Part shown: one piece after another, positions 8,548 through 16,886 of the stretch | Numbering within the stretch: position 1 is the first letter of the stretch | Layout: each line of letters opens with the position of its first letter | DNA from: SpSt-501 sp037481615 | GTDB taxonomy: Bacteria > Desulfobacterota > Desulfobacteria > Desulfobacterales > SpSt-501 | Assembly (NCBI GenBank): GCA_037481615.1 | Contig: JBBFLI010000005.1 | DNA: 64,000 nucleotides | Reading direction: 5' to 3' (one strand) | The notes under the pieces: generated by a model | Told to the model about the DNA's origin: nothing | Seen by the model: the letters and a program-made list of their open reading frames with translations, nothing else | Database searches by the model: none | Translations under genes and position numbers: made by a program

Positions 8548-9564
8548 ATGAAGAAATCATTCGCATGGTTCATGTTGCTCGGTTTGGTCGGCTTCACGCT
8601 GTCGGGTCATGCTTTGGCGGAAGGCGGGAAAATACACCGATTCACGGCAACACCCGACAACATCCACAATGGGATGTTCGAGAGCACCATCCCCCCCGTG
8701 CTGAAGATCGATTCCGGTGATACCGTCATCTTCAACAGTTTGATGCTTTTTGAAGGGAAGCTAAGAGCCGGCATGACCTTCGAAGAAGTGCTTGCGCTGA
8801 GGAAAAGCGTTCTGGATCGCGGTCTCGGTGCCTATGCGTTGACGGGTCCTTTTTACGTGAATGGGGCGGAACCGGGAGATGTGCTCGAAGTCCGGATCAA
8901 ACGGATTGTTCCGGGGGACTACGGAATCACGTACAACTACCCGGGAGACATGAACCGTGGTGGCCTTCCCGAGTACATCAAGGACAGCTATATCAAGACG
9001 GTCCCCTTCTCGAAGGACAAGAAAACCGCTGAGTTCAAGCCCGGGATCGTCTTTCAGCTCAGGCCATTTTTCGGCACCATGGGAGTTTCTCCGAAACCGG
9101 GTGAACGCAAGAACTCGGGCGTACCGGACTATTTCGGCGGCAACATGGACAACAAGGAACTTGTGGCCGGAACGACCGTATTCTTCCCCGTGTTCGCCAA
9201 AGGTGCACTTTTCATGGCTGCAGACGCCCACGGCGCGCAGGGGGATGGAGAGGTAAACATCACCGGTCTGGAGACCTACATCGAGGAGGCTGAATTCCAG
9301 TTCATCGTTCGCAAAGACCTCAAATTAGAGCGTCCGATGGCCGAAACGCCGACCCACTGGATCACGATGGGCTTTCATCAGAGTTTGGACGAGGCCATGA
9401 AAATCGCCCTCCGCGATGCGATCGACTTCCTGGTGAGAACCAAAAATCTGTCCAAGAACGAGGCCTACGCCGTTTGTAGCACGGCCGTCGACTTCCGGGT
9501 CACCCAGGTGGTCGATGGAAACAAAGGCATTCATGCCATGATCCCGAAGGAGATCTTTAAATAA
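8548..9564 (+). CDS. Exported acetamidase/formamidase family protein
   Basis: 338 residues. Residues 1-24 are a clear Sec signal peptide (MKKSFAWFMLLGLVGFTLSG, cleavage after ALA), so the enzyme acts in the periplasm. The mature part matches the acetamidase/formamidase fold: LTGPFYVNGAEPGDVLEVRI, GVPDYFGGNMDN, and ADAHGAQGDGEV in the middle. Family members hydrolyse small amides (formamide, acetamide) to ammonia and the acid; most are cytosolic, so an exported one may act on a different amide. The frame is open further upstream, but ATG 8548 has AAAGGAGG and starts the signal peptide. A strong terminator follows at 9634. Confidence 0.87.
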   Translation: MKKSFAWFMLLGLVGFTLSGHALAEGGKIHRFTATPDNIHNGMFESTIPPVLKIDSGDTVIFNSLMLFEGKLRAGMTFEEVLALRKSVLDRGLGAYALTGPFYVNGAEPGDVLEVRIKRIVPGDYGITYNYPGDMNRGGLPEYIKDSYIKTVPFSKDKKTAEFKPGIVFQLRPFFGTMGVSPKPGERKNSGVPDYFGGNMDNKELVAGTTVFFPVFAKGALFMAADAHGAQGDGEVNITGLETYIEEAEFQFIVRKDLKLERPMAETPTHWITMGFHQSLDEAMKIALRDAIDFLVRTKNLSKNEAYAVCSTAVDFRVTQVVDGNKGIHAMIPKEIFK

Positions 9565-9633
9565 ATTTTAAATGAACCGATCGGAAGTTGTCGCTTCGCG
9601 ATTTTCCGCGCGGAGAGTCAAGAGAAAACCCCG

Positions 9634-9668
9634 AAAAGGGCCGGTGGGCGTTCCGGCCCTTTTTTTTG
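9634..9668 (+). terminator. Rho-independent terminator after the acetamidase gene
   Basis: An eleven-base stem (AAAAGGGCCGG paired with CCGGCCCTTTT) with an eight-base loop, followed by a run of T. It lies 70 bases after the stop codon of the acetamidase gene. Confidence 0.85.
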
Positions 9669-9745
9669 CGCCACGAACACCTCTGGATGTCCGATAGGAC
9701 TGTCCATGGGCGATTCTCTCATTTCTCGAGAAAAGCGCTTGGGCA

Positions 9746-9834
9746 TGGTGCCTGGGGCCGGGGTCGAACCGGCACGGGGCGAGGCCCCAAGGGATTTTAA
9801 GTCCCTTGCGTCTACCAGGTTCCGCCACCCAGGC
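9746..9834 (-). tRNA. tRNA-Leu (anticodon UAA)
   Basis: Read on the minus strand, the acceptor GCCTGGG pairs with CCCAGGC, followed by discriminator A and an encoded CCA. The anticodon stem AGGGA/TCCCT encloses the loop CTTAAAA, giving anticodon TAA. The long variable arm (GGGGCCTCGCCCC) is a class II feature expected of tRNA-Leu, and the T arm holds GGTTCGACC. No integrase lies next to it. Confidence 0.95.
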
Positions 9835-9919
9835 AAGAGGTGAGCAAAAGAGGGGCGTCCCCGGGAATGTCGAGCCGTCCAGGGGGCAACCAAAAGCATA
9901 TGCAAAAGCTCTGGGCGGT

Positions 9920-11122
9920 TCAAGCGAAAAGGGGTTCGCTGAAGCGGAAGCGCTCCTCCTCGATCAGGGCGATGCAGGCGTCGACCGCGCGGGGGTCATA
10001 GAGCACCCCCCGCTGGGCAGCGATCTCCTCGATGGCCCGTTTCAGCCCGAGCGAGGGGCGGTAGGGGCGGTGGGAGGACATGGTCTCGACCACATCGGCC
10101 ACACCGACGATGCGGGCTTCCTCGAGGATCGCATCGCCTGCCAGATGGCGCGGGTAACCCGATCCGTTCAGGCGCTCGTGGTGCTGGAGCACGATGTCGG
10201 CCACGGGCCAGGGGAAATCGATGGTCTGCAGGATGTCGTAACCCGCCTGCGGGTGGGTCTGGACGAGACTTCGCTCCATCGTGTTCAGGTGCGCGGGCTT
10301 GCTCAAGATTTCGGCCGGAAGCGAGATCTTCCCGATGTCGTGGATCACCGAGGCCATGAAGAGCCCCTCGAGGCGCTCGCCCGCAAGTCCCATCTCCTTG
10401 CCGATCGCCCGCGACAGCTCGGCCACACGCTGCTGGTGGCCGGAGGTATAGGGGTCGCGCTTTTCGACCATCTTTCCGATCGCGAGCACGGCCCCGCCGA
10501 TCATCCGCCGCAGCCGCTCGAGGCTCTGCTGCAGCTCGTCCTGAAAACGGCGCCTGCGCTCCACCTCGCGCCGCAGCATCTCGTTGCTGAAGCGCAACTC
10601 GGCCGTCTTCTGGAAGACGAGGGTTTCGAGATTCGCGTTCAGCGAGCGCACCCGGCGCTCGGCCCGCCACTTGGCGCTGAGCGAGGTGGCGAACTGAACG
10701 ATCTCCCGCGGGTGAAAAGGCTTCTGCAGAAAGAGCAGCCTGTCTGAAAACCCGAGCGAAGCAGGAAGCCCGCCCAGTTCCCCGAGGGTGTAGCCGGTGA
10801 CCAGGACGATGTTCACCTCCGGGTCAAGGCGCAGGATCTTTTCCGCGGCCCAGATTCCCGAAGGTCCTGGCGGCAAATGGATATCTAAGAATACCGAGGA
10901 GTAATGAATATTTTTATCAACCGATTGTTTAATCAGCCCAACCGCTTCTACGGCCTGCGTGCAGCAGCTCACGCGAAAGCACGCCGGTGCGCCGCGGTCA
11001 AGCGCTTGCCCCTCCGCGGAGCGATGGGAGCGCTCGGAAAAGGATTCGAGGATGTCGCGGTAGATGGAGAGAATGCCCGGGTCGTCGTCGACGGCGAGAA
11101 TGTGGAAGGCGTTTTCGTTCAA
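9920..11122 (-). CDS. Response regulator with HD-GYP domain (cyclic-di-GMP phosphodiesterase)
   Basis: About 400 residues from the preferred TTG start. The receiver domain (about 5-150) has the acidic pair in ILAVDDDPG, the phospho-acceptor Asp in FLDIHLPPG, the Thr in VTGY and the Lys in QKPF. A coiled-coil linker (EMLRREVERRRRFQDELQQS) joins it to an HD-GYP domain with VIHDIGKISLP and HHERLNGSGYP, the full signature of active c-di-GMP phosphodiesterases. Output would be lowered c-di-GMP when phosphorylated; no cognate kinase is adjacent. The start is uncertain: the frame is open to 11266 with only GTG codons upstream, and TTG 11122 places the receiver domain at the usual distance. Confidence 0.9.
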   Translation of the reverse strand: MNENAFHILAVDDDPGILSIYRDILESFSERSHRSAEGQALDRGAPACFRVSCCTQAVEAVGLIKQSVDKNIHYSSVFLDIHLPPGPSGIWAAEKILRLDPEVNIVLVTGYTLGELGGLPASLGFSDRLLFLQKPFHPREIVQFATSLSAKWRAERRVRSLNANLETLVFQKTAELRFSNEMLRREVERRRRFQDELQQSLERLRRMIGGAVLAIGKMVEKRDPYTSGHQQRVAELSRAIGKEMGLAGERLEGLFMASVIHDIGKISLPAEILSKPAHLNTMERSLVQTHPQAGYDILQTIDFPWPVADIVLQHHERLNGSGYPRHLAGDAILEEARIVGVADVVETMSSHRPYRPSLGLKRAIEEIAAQRGVLYDPRAVDACIALIEEERFRFSEPLFA

Positions 11123-11266
11123 AGCCCGGTAACGTCCGCAAAAGAAGTTCGCTCTGCGACGGGGAGTGCATGCAAATTGAACGCCATCCCTTCCATCCGA
11201 CAGTCCGAAACGGGCAAAAATGAAAGAAGCCCCCCAGCGCGATGGCCCTCCCACACGGTTAATCAC

Positions 11267-11926
11267 TTAATATATTGATTTTGCGAAGCATGTAATGACG
11301 GCGTGGCACTTGCAGGAGGTGGCGAGAAGAAACGTTCCCTCCTGACTCAGGATGAAGTTCCGGGCCCTGATCAGGTCGGCGGCGCGGATGCCGCCCACAC
11401 CGGCGGCAAGTTGATAACTCCTCACGACCAGAATGTTGACGCCGGCAAGATCGAGCCCGGCGATCCTGCGGTAAAGGCTTTCCGGCCGCGGCTTTCCCGT
11501 CACCGCGCATTTCGGCCCCTCCCGGCAGTCTTCGGGGCAGAGAAAGTCGGCCCAGCTCGCGTAGAGATCGCCGGAAGGCGCGATGCTTGCGTGGGGCAGT
11601 AACGGGATGAGCAGTTGAGGGGGACTCGATCGCCTGAGCTCGGCGACGGGGGAAAGGCTTTTTTTCAACCACTCGAAGGCGAGGTGCAGGGGGACGGCGG
11701 CGACCACCCAGGAAAGGGAGGTTGCGCTCGATAGACGATGCGCGAGGAAATCGACGGCCTCCGCGCATTCGACCCGAAACCCTTCCGCTTGGAGCCGCCC
11801 ACAACGCCGCGGGTCCCTTTCGATGATCCGGCACGGCATCCCCCGCGCCGTGAGAAGCCGGGCCGCCCGGAGGCCGAACCTCCCCCCGCCCACAACCCAG
11901 GTCAGACGCTTGGGGGCCGCTCCCAT
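11267..11926 (-). CDS. NAD-binding (TrkA-N-like) protein of unknown function
   Basis: 219 residues. The N-terminus WVVGGGRFGLRAARLLTARG is a Rossmann nucleotide-binding loop, followed by IIERDPRRC where the acidic residue would hold the ribose. The rest is not recognised; it holds a cluster of cysteines (CPEDCREGPKC) about residue 130-140, which might bind metal or an FeS cluster, and a C-terminal CKCHAVITC. It reads away from maf. It lies upstream of the HD-GYP gene on the same strand with a gap of about 145 bases, so cotranscription is possible. Confidence 0.6.
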   Translation of the reverse strand: MGAAPKRLTWVVGGGRFGLRAARLLTARGMPCRIIERDPRRCGRLQAEGFRVECAEAVDFLAHRLSSATSLSWVVAAVPLHLAFEWLKKSLSPVAELRRSSPPQLLIPLLPHASIAPSGDLYASWADFLCPEDCREGPKCAVTGKPRPESLYRRIAGLDLAGVNILVVRSYQLAAGVGGIRAADLIRARNFILSQEGTFLLATSCKCHAVITCFAKSIY

Positions 11927-11991
11927 GTCGATCGCCTACGACGCAAGGCCTTCCTTGTCAAACCCCGACTCCTCTGGTACAAGAACATTCA

Positions 11992-12633
11992 ATGGAACCC
12001 CCCGATGTCAAATCGAAAATCATCCTCGCCTCGAACTCCCCCCGCCGGCGCTACCTCCTCGAGCGGGCCGGGTTGCGCTTCGACGTCATCCCCAGCCGCA
12101 TCCGGGAAAGCGACCCCGGGGGGATCCCTCCGGGGCAGTATGTCCGCGAGCTCGCCTCCGCCAAGGCGCTCGATGTCGCCCGCCGCCATCCCGAGAGCTG
12201 GGTCATCGGTGCGGACACGGTGGTCGTCGTGGACGGTGCCGTGATGGGAAAACCCTCCTCCGACGAGGATGCCCGCCGCATGCTCTTCCGCCTGAGCGGC
12301 CGCATTCATGAGGTCATGACGGGCTTCTGCATCCGTCGGCAGGCGAGCGGCAAGGTTTTCTCCGATACCGTCCGCACCACCGTCCAGTTCAAGGAACTCG
12401 CCCCGGCCGAGATCGACTGGTACATCCGCACCGGAGAGCCCTTCGACAAGGCCGGAGCCTATGCTATCCAGGGAATCGGCACCTTTCTCGTACGCCGGAT
12501 CGAAGGCTCCTACACCAACGTGGTGGGGCTTCCCGTCTGCGAGGTGATCGAGATCCTGATTCGCGAGGGGGTGTTGGGGTACGACCGGCCGTATCCCTCC
12601 CCTCCCCCGGCCGATGAGGGCGGCGGGAGGTGA
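11992..12633 (+). CDS. maf: Maf-like nucleoside triphosphate pyrophosphatase
   Basis: 213 residues. The family-defining N-terminus IILASNSPRRRYLLERAG is present, with YVRELASAKA, VIGADTVVVVDG and KAGAYAIQG later. Maf proteins hydrolyse dTTP/UTP or modified nucleotides to the monophosphate and pyrophosphate and are linked to septum arrest. It starts a tight run of genes: yggS begins three bases after its stop. Confidence 0.95.
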   Translation: MEPPDVKSKIILASNSPRRRYLLERAGLRFDVIPSRIRESDPGGIPPGQYVRELASAKALDVARRHPESWVIGADTVVVVDGAVMGKPSSDEDARRMLFRLSGRIHEVMTGFCIRRQASGKVFSDTVRTTVQFKELAPAEIDWYIRTGEPFDKAGAYAIQGIGTFLVRRIEGSYTNVVGLPVCEVIEILIREGVLGYDRPYPSPPPADEGGGR

Positions 12634-12636
12634 GCC

Positions 12637-13332
12637 GTGAACGCGGGGATCCATGAGCGCATAAACGCCGTCCGGGCGCGCATCGCCGCGGCGGCGCACG
12701 CCTGCGGCCGCGATCCTGCGGCCGTCCGCCTCGTCGCCGTGAGCAAGACCCGGCCGGCCGGGGCCTTGGCGGCGGCCCATGAGGCGGGCCTTGCCGACTT
12801 CGGCGAAAACTACGTCCAGGAGGCGAAGGACAAGATCGCCGCCCTGGGGCATCTCCCCCTCACCTGGCATTTCATCGGCCACCTGCAGACGAACAAGGCG
12901 AGATTCGCCGTACGGCTCTTCCATCTCATCCACACCCTGGACTCGGTTCGTGTCGCCCGCGAGCTCGACCGCCACGCCGGACGGGTCCCCAAGGTGCAGG
13001 AGGTCCTGATCCAGGTGAGGCTTTCCGCTGAGGAGACCAAGTCCGGTGCCCTCCCCGAGGAGGTCCCCGCCCTGCTTCGGGAGGCGGCCGCGCTGCCGCA
13101 CCTGCGCGTGCGCGGCCTGATGACCCTGCCTCCCTTCTTCGACGATCCCGAGCGTGCACGCCCCTACTTCGCCCGCCTCCGGGAGCTGCGGGACCGCCTG
13201 CAGGAGGAGGCTCCCTCCGGGGTTTCTCTTGGCGAGCTCTCCATGGGCATGACCGGCGATTTCGAGGCGGCGATCGCCGAGGGGGCAACGATCGTGCGCA
13301 TCGGGACGGCGATCTTCGGAAAACGGGCATGA
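12637..13332 (+). CDS. yggS: YggS/PLPBP family pyridoxal-phosphate homeostasis protein
   Basis: 231 residues from GTG with GGGAGG upstream. Motifs: VRLVAVSKTRP, with the PLP-binding Lys; FGENYVQEA; WHFIGHLQTNKAR; and the C-terminal LSMGMTGDFEAAIAEGATIVRIGTAIFG phosphate-binding stretch (quoted here as its start LSMGMTGDFEAAIAEG). Family members are single-domain PLP carriers without known catalysis that buffer vitamin B6 and affect amino-acid pools. The stop overlaps the queH start (ATGA). Confidence 0.93.
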   Translation: MNAGIHERINAVRARIAAAAHACGRDPAAVRLVAVSKTRPAGALAAAHEAGLADFGENYVQEAKDKIAALGHLPLTWHFIGHLQTNKARFAVRLFHLIHTLDSVRVARELDRHAGRVPKVQEVLIQVRLSAEETKSGALPEEVPALLREAAALPHLRVRGLMTLPPFFDDPERARPYFARLRELRDRLQEEAPSGVSLGELSMGMTGDFEAAIAEGATIVRIGTAIFGKRA

Positions 13333-13916
13333 AGCTTCTCCTCCACACCTGCTGCGGCCCTTGCACGATCGTCCCCCTCGAGCGCCTGCGGGCCGAGGGC
13401 TGCGAGATCACGGGCTTCTTCTTCCGCCACAACATCCACCCCTTCGCGGAGTGCCGGAAGCGCGAGGAGACGTTGCTCGCCTTCGCGGCGGCGGAAAGAT
13501 TCCCCGTGATCGTCACCCCGGGTTACGATCTCGAAGGGTTTCTGAGGAAGATCGTCTTCCGCGAAGCCGACCGCTGCCGGATCTGCTTTCGCGAGCGTCT
13601 CGGCGCCGCAGCCCGGGCCGCCCGCGAGGCGGGTTGCGAGGCCTTCTCCACGACCCTTCTCTACAGCCGCTACCAGCCCCACGGGGTGATTCGGGAAATG
13701 GGCGAGGCGATCGGCCGGACAGCCGGGGTTGCCTTCGTCTACCGCGACTTCCGCGACGGCTGGGCCGAGGGCGTGGCCGAATCCCGCCGCCTCGGCATGT
13801 ACCGCCAGAAATACTGCGGCTGCATCTACAGCGAAAAGGAACGAAACCTCGGAAAAACCGGAAAGAAAGACCCCTCCCCCCCGGAAGAGCCTCCCCTTGC
13901 CGGGCCCAAGCGCTGA
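13329..13916 (+). CDS. queH: Epoxyqueuosine reductase QueH
   Basis: 195 residues of the QueH (DUF208) family that makes the last step of queuosine tRNA modification independently of QueG. Diagnostic cysteine motifs are present: HTCCGPC at residue 7, CRICFRERL near residue 85 and KYCGCIYSEKER near the C-terminus. These hold a 4Fe-4S cluster and a second metal site. FSTTLLYSRYQPH is also typical. Translationally coupled to yggS. Confidence 0.93.
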   Translation: MKLLLHTCCGPCTIVPLERLRAEGCEITGFFFRHNIHPFAECRKREETLLAFAAAERFPVIVTPGYDLEGFLRKIVFREADRCRICFRERLGAAARAAREAGCEAFSTTLLYSRYQPHGVIREMGEAIGRTAGVAFVYRDFRDGWAEGVAESRRLGMYRQKYCGCIYSEKERNLGKTGKKDPSPPEEPPLAGPKR

Positions 13917-13925
13917 AGCCGCCGC

Positions 13926-15758
13926 ATGTTCGGGAATTTCCTCTACTTCATCGTCGCCCTGCTGATCTACTCGACCTACCACCCTTCCGAGGACCCGGGG
14001 CTGGGGGCGGGCGAAGCGCTGTTCTTGTTTCTGATCCTCTCCGGAGCCTTCGCGCTCTTTGCCCGCTCTTCCTTCCGGCGGGCCGCAGCGCTCGTGCGCC
14101 ATGCCCCGGAGGCCGTCGCCGATGCGCGCTTCCAGTCGGCGCTGATCCGCTGCTCGCTTATGGCCGTGGGGGTCTATGCGGTGGGGATCTACGGGCTGTC
14201 GCTTCCCGCTTTCGCCGAAGCCCTGCCCGGGATCGGCCGCATCCCCACGCTGCAGGCGCTTCTCTTTCTCAGCCTCTTCACCGGATACCTCGCCCTGACC
14301 TGGGCGTTCGCCTTTTCCGCCTACCGTGAACTCTACCGGCCCGATTTCGGCCGCGGCGAGTACGTGAAATCGAACATCTCGTTTGCGCTTCCCGTGCTCC
14401 TCCCCTGGCTGCTCCTTTCGGGGGCGCTCGACCTTTTGAACGCGCTCGCCCCGGAGCCCTTCCGCCGCATGGTCGCAACGACCGAGGGGCAGGTCGCCGT
14501 CTTCAGCGCCTTCCTTCTGGGGACGGCGATCGTCGCCCCGGCCTTCGTCAAGCGCTTCTGGCGCTGTCGCCCGCTCGCCCCCGGGCCGGCCCGCTCCCGG
14601 ATCGAGGCCCTTTGCCGGCGCGCGGGTCTCGCCTTTGCCGACATCCTGCACTGGCCGCTTTTCGGCGGCCGCATGATCACGGCCGGCGTGATGGGCCTGG
14701 TGCGGCGCTTCCGCTACATCCTCGTCACCCCCTCCCTGATCGAAGTGCTCGACCCGGAGGAGATGGACGCCGTCGTGGCCCACGAGATCGGGCACGTCAA
14801 GCGGCGGCACCTCCCCTTCTACCTCCTGTTCTTCGCGGGCTACCTCGTGCTGTCGCTGGTCTTCTACGATCTTCTGCTCTACGGCATGCTCTACGCCGAG
14901 CCCCTCTGGGAGATCTTCCGCCCGAGCGGCATTTCCCAGGCCACCGTCTTCTCGGTCGTCTTCGGCACCTCGATCCTCGTCGTCTTTCTGGTCTACTTCC
15001 GTTTCGTCTTCGGCTTCTTCATGCGCAACTTCGAGCGTCAGGCCGACGCTTACGTCTTCCGGCTCTTTGCGACCGCGCGCCCGCTCGTGACCACGCTCCG
15101 CAAAATCGCCCTGGCGAGCCGCCAGCCCCCGGACCGGCCGAACTGGCATCACTACAGCATCCGCGAGCGGATCGAGTTTCTGATCGCCTGCGAAGAGGAC
15201 CGTCGCTTGCTGCAACGACACGACCGCCGCGTCAAGCGCGCGATCGGGGTCTACGTCGTCCTTCTCGCGCTGCTCGCCGTCCTGGGCTATCAAGTGAACC
15301 TCGGGGCCGTGGGCGCGCGGATGAGCGATCACCTCCTTGCCACGCTTCTATCGCGTGAAATCGAGAAGAACCCCCACAGCGCAAGCCTCTACGGCATGCT
15401 CGGGGATCTCCAATACCGACGGCGCAACTGGGAGGAAGCGCGTTTCGCCTGGGAAGCCTCGCTGCTGCGCAAGCCGGACAACCCGATCGTCCTGAACAAC
15501 CTCGCCTGGCTGCTCGCCACCTGCGAGGACGAGCGCCTGCGGGATCCCCCGCGGGCCCTCGCGCTCGCCCTGCAAGCGGCCCGCTTGCAGCCCTCCCCCT
15601 TCATCCTGGACACGCTCGCCGAGAGCTACTTCGCCAACGGGCTCTACGAGGACGCCGTCGCCGTCGGCGAGCGTGCGCTCGAAGCCGCTACCGGCGACCG
15701 TCGGCACTACGAGGATCAGCTGCGGAAATTCCGGGGAAAGGAGCGGGCGGGATCCTGA
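13926..15758 (+). CDS. Membrane M48-family metalloprotease with C-terminal TPR repeats
   Basis: 610 residues. Four or more hydrophobic segments lie before residue 210; then VVAHEIGHVKRRH (about residue 283) gives the HExxH zinc site, followed by two more membrane segments and NFERQADAYVFRLF, where the Glu is the third zinc ligand. After residue 470 come tetratricopeptide-like repeats (SLYGMLGDLQYRRRNWEEA; NPIVLNNLAWLLATC). The plan suits an inner-membrane protease of the HtpX/BepA group that degrades misfolded envelope proteins, with TPRs binding partners. It follows queH by nine bases and is probably cotranscribed. Confidence 0.88.
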   Translation: MFGNFLYFIVALLIYSTYHPSEDPGLGAGEALFLFLILSGAFALFARSSFRRAAALVRHAPEAVADARFQSALIRCSLMAVGVYAVGIYGLSLPAFAEALPGIGRIPTLQALLFLSLFTGYLALTWAFAFSAYRELYRPDFGRGEYVKSNISFALPVLLPWLLLSGALDLLNALAPEPFRRMVATTEGQVAVFSAFLLGTAIVAPAFVKRFWRCRPLAPGPARSRIEALCRRAGLAFADILHWPLFGGRMITAGVMGLVRRFRYILVTPSLIEVLDPEEMDAVVAHEIGHVKRRHLPFYLLFFAGYLVLSLVFYDLLLYGMLYAEPLWEIFRPSGISQATVFSVVFGTSILVVFLVYFRFVFGFFMRNFERQADAYVFRLFATARPLVTTLRKIALASRQPPDRPNWHHYSIRERIEFLIACEEDRRLLQRHDRRVKRAIGVYVVLLALLAVLGYQVNLGAVGARMSDHLLATLLSREIEKNPHSASLYGMLGDLQYRRRNWEEARFAWEASLLRKPDNPIVLNNLAWLLATCEDERLRDPPRALALALQAARLQPSPFILDTLAESYFANGLYEDAVAVGERALEAATGDRRHYEDQLRKFRGKERAGS

Positions 15759-15795
15759 AGCCGGCCGGGTTTCGCGCCCCCGGCCGGCCCGGAAG

Positions 15796-16038
15796 TCAGC
15801 GCGGGGGTGGGGATTCCCTGCGCCGGAAATGGGCGATGATTTTCCTCACCCCCCCGCCGATCAGAATGGCCGCCATGAAATAGAAGCAGAAGGTGATGAA
15901 GGGAAGAGCGCCCGCGAAAGATTCGATTTCGCCGATCCGCGGCATCACCTGGGGAATGCGGAAGATCAAGCCGATGCCGGTCAGGGCGAGGATCCCCCCC
16001 CAGACCAACTGTAGGCGGGAGCGGAGCTCGGGGTCCAT
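15796..16038 (-). CDS. Small two-helix membrane protein, unknown
   Basis: 80 residues with two predicted membrane segments (about 11-28, LVWGGILALTGIGLIFRIP, and 42-64, LPFITFCFYFMAAILIGGGV) and a basic tail. It follows the enoyl-CoA hydratase by four bases on the same strand, so it is likely in that transcription unit. No family recognised. Confidence 0.6.
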   Translation of the reverse strand: MDPELRSRLQLVWGGILALTGIGLIFRIPQVMPRIGEIESFAGALPFITFCFYFMAAILIGGGVRKIIAHFRRRESPPPR

Positions 16039-16042
16039 CGGC

Positions 16043-16846
16043 TCAGCTCCCGGGCTCTTCCTTCAGGCGACCGCGGAAGAGGGGCTTGCGTTTCTCGAGA
16101 AAGGCGCTCGTCCCCTCGCGCGCGTCGGGGCTGGCGAAGACGAGGGAGAAGGCATCCACCTCGAGGCGGCAGCCCGTCAGCAGATCGACCCCGAGGCCGT
16201 GGTTCACGGCCTCCTTGGCGGCCCGCAGGGCCACGCGCCCCTTGGCCGCGATGTCGACTGCGGTCTTGCGGACCTCCTCCATCAGCGCGGCCGCGGGCAC
16301 GACCCGGTTCACGATGCCCAGCCGGAGCGCCTCCTCGGCGGAGATCATGCGACCGGTGAAGATGAGCTCCTTGGCGGCGGCCGGCCCGATCAGCCGCGGC
16401 AGGCGCTGCGTTCCGCCGAAGCCGGGGATGAGGCCCAGGGTGATCTCGGGCAGCCCGAAGCGGGCACTGTCGGCGGCGTAGATAAAATCGCAGGCGAGCG
16501 CGATCTCGGTCCCCCCGCCCAAGGCGTAGCCGTTCACCGCGGCGATCACGGGGATGGGGAGTTCCTGGAGCTTGCCGATGACCCCGTGCCCCATGCGGGA
16601 GAAAAACTTCGCCGCCAGCGGCCCGAAGGTGGCCAGCTCCCCGATGTCCGCCCCGGCGACGAAGGCCTTCTCGCCCGCGCCGGTGAGGACCAGCACCCGC
16701 ACCTCCTCGTCCTCGGACAGCCGATCGAGGGCCAGCGACAGCTCGCCCAGGAGCGCGCGGTTGAGCGCGTTCAGCGCCTTCGGCCGGTCGAAGGTGATGG
16801 TGGCGATCCCCCCCTCTTGCTCGACCCGGATGTTTTCGTAGCTCAT
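16043..16846 (-). CDS. Enoyl-CoA hydratase/isomerase family protein (crotonase)
   Basis: 267 residues, normal crotonase length. Motifs: ITFDRPKALNALNRALL at the N-terminus, AFVAGADIGEL forming the first oxyanion-hole strand, and NGYALGGGTEIALACDFIYA. LPEITLGLIPGFGGTQRLPR carries the Glu expected of a hydratase. It would hydrate short-chain enoyl-CoA in beta-oxidation or butanoate metabolism. AAGGAGG lies before the ATG. Confidence 0.93.
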   Translation of the reverse strand: MSYENIRVEQEGGIATITFDRPKALNALNRALLGELSLALDRLSEDEEVRVLVLTGAGEKAFVAGADIGELATFGPLAAKFFSRMGHGVIGKLQELPIPVIAAVNGYALGGGTEIALACDFIYAADSARFGLPEITLGLIPGFGGTQRLPRLIGPAAAKELIFTGRMISAEEALRLGIVNRVVPAAALMEEVRKTAVDIAAKGRVALRAAKEAVNHGLGVDLLTGCRLEVDAFSLVFASPDAREGTSAFLEKRKPLFRGRLKEEPGS

Positions 16847-16886
16847 CCCTTCCTCCTTGGTGTCGGTTCGGGCCGCCTCGCGCCGC

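Noticed and set aside
11304..11315. TGGCAC followed by TTGCA, like sigma-54
   Set aside because: The five-base spacer is missing and it lies inside a coding region.
13164..15332. 722-codon minus-strand frame over the queH-M48 genes
   Set aside because: Antisense artefact of high GC; repetitive Glu/Asp/Gly/Arg composition and no domain.
15760..15792. GC-rich stem-loop between the M48 and small membrane genes
   Set aside because: No T-run on either strand; could only be a Rho-dependent or incidental structure.
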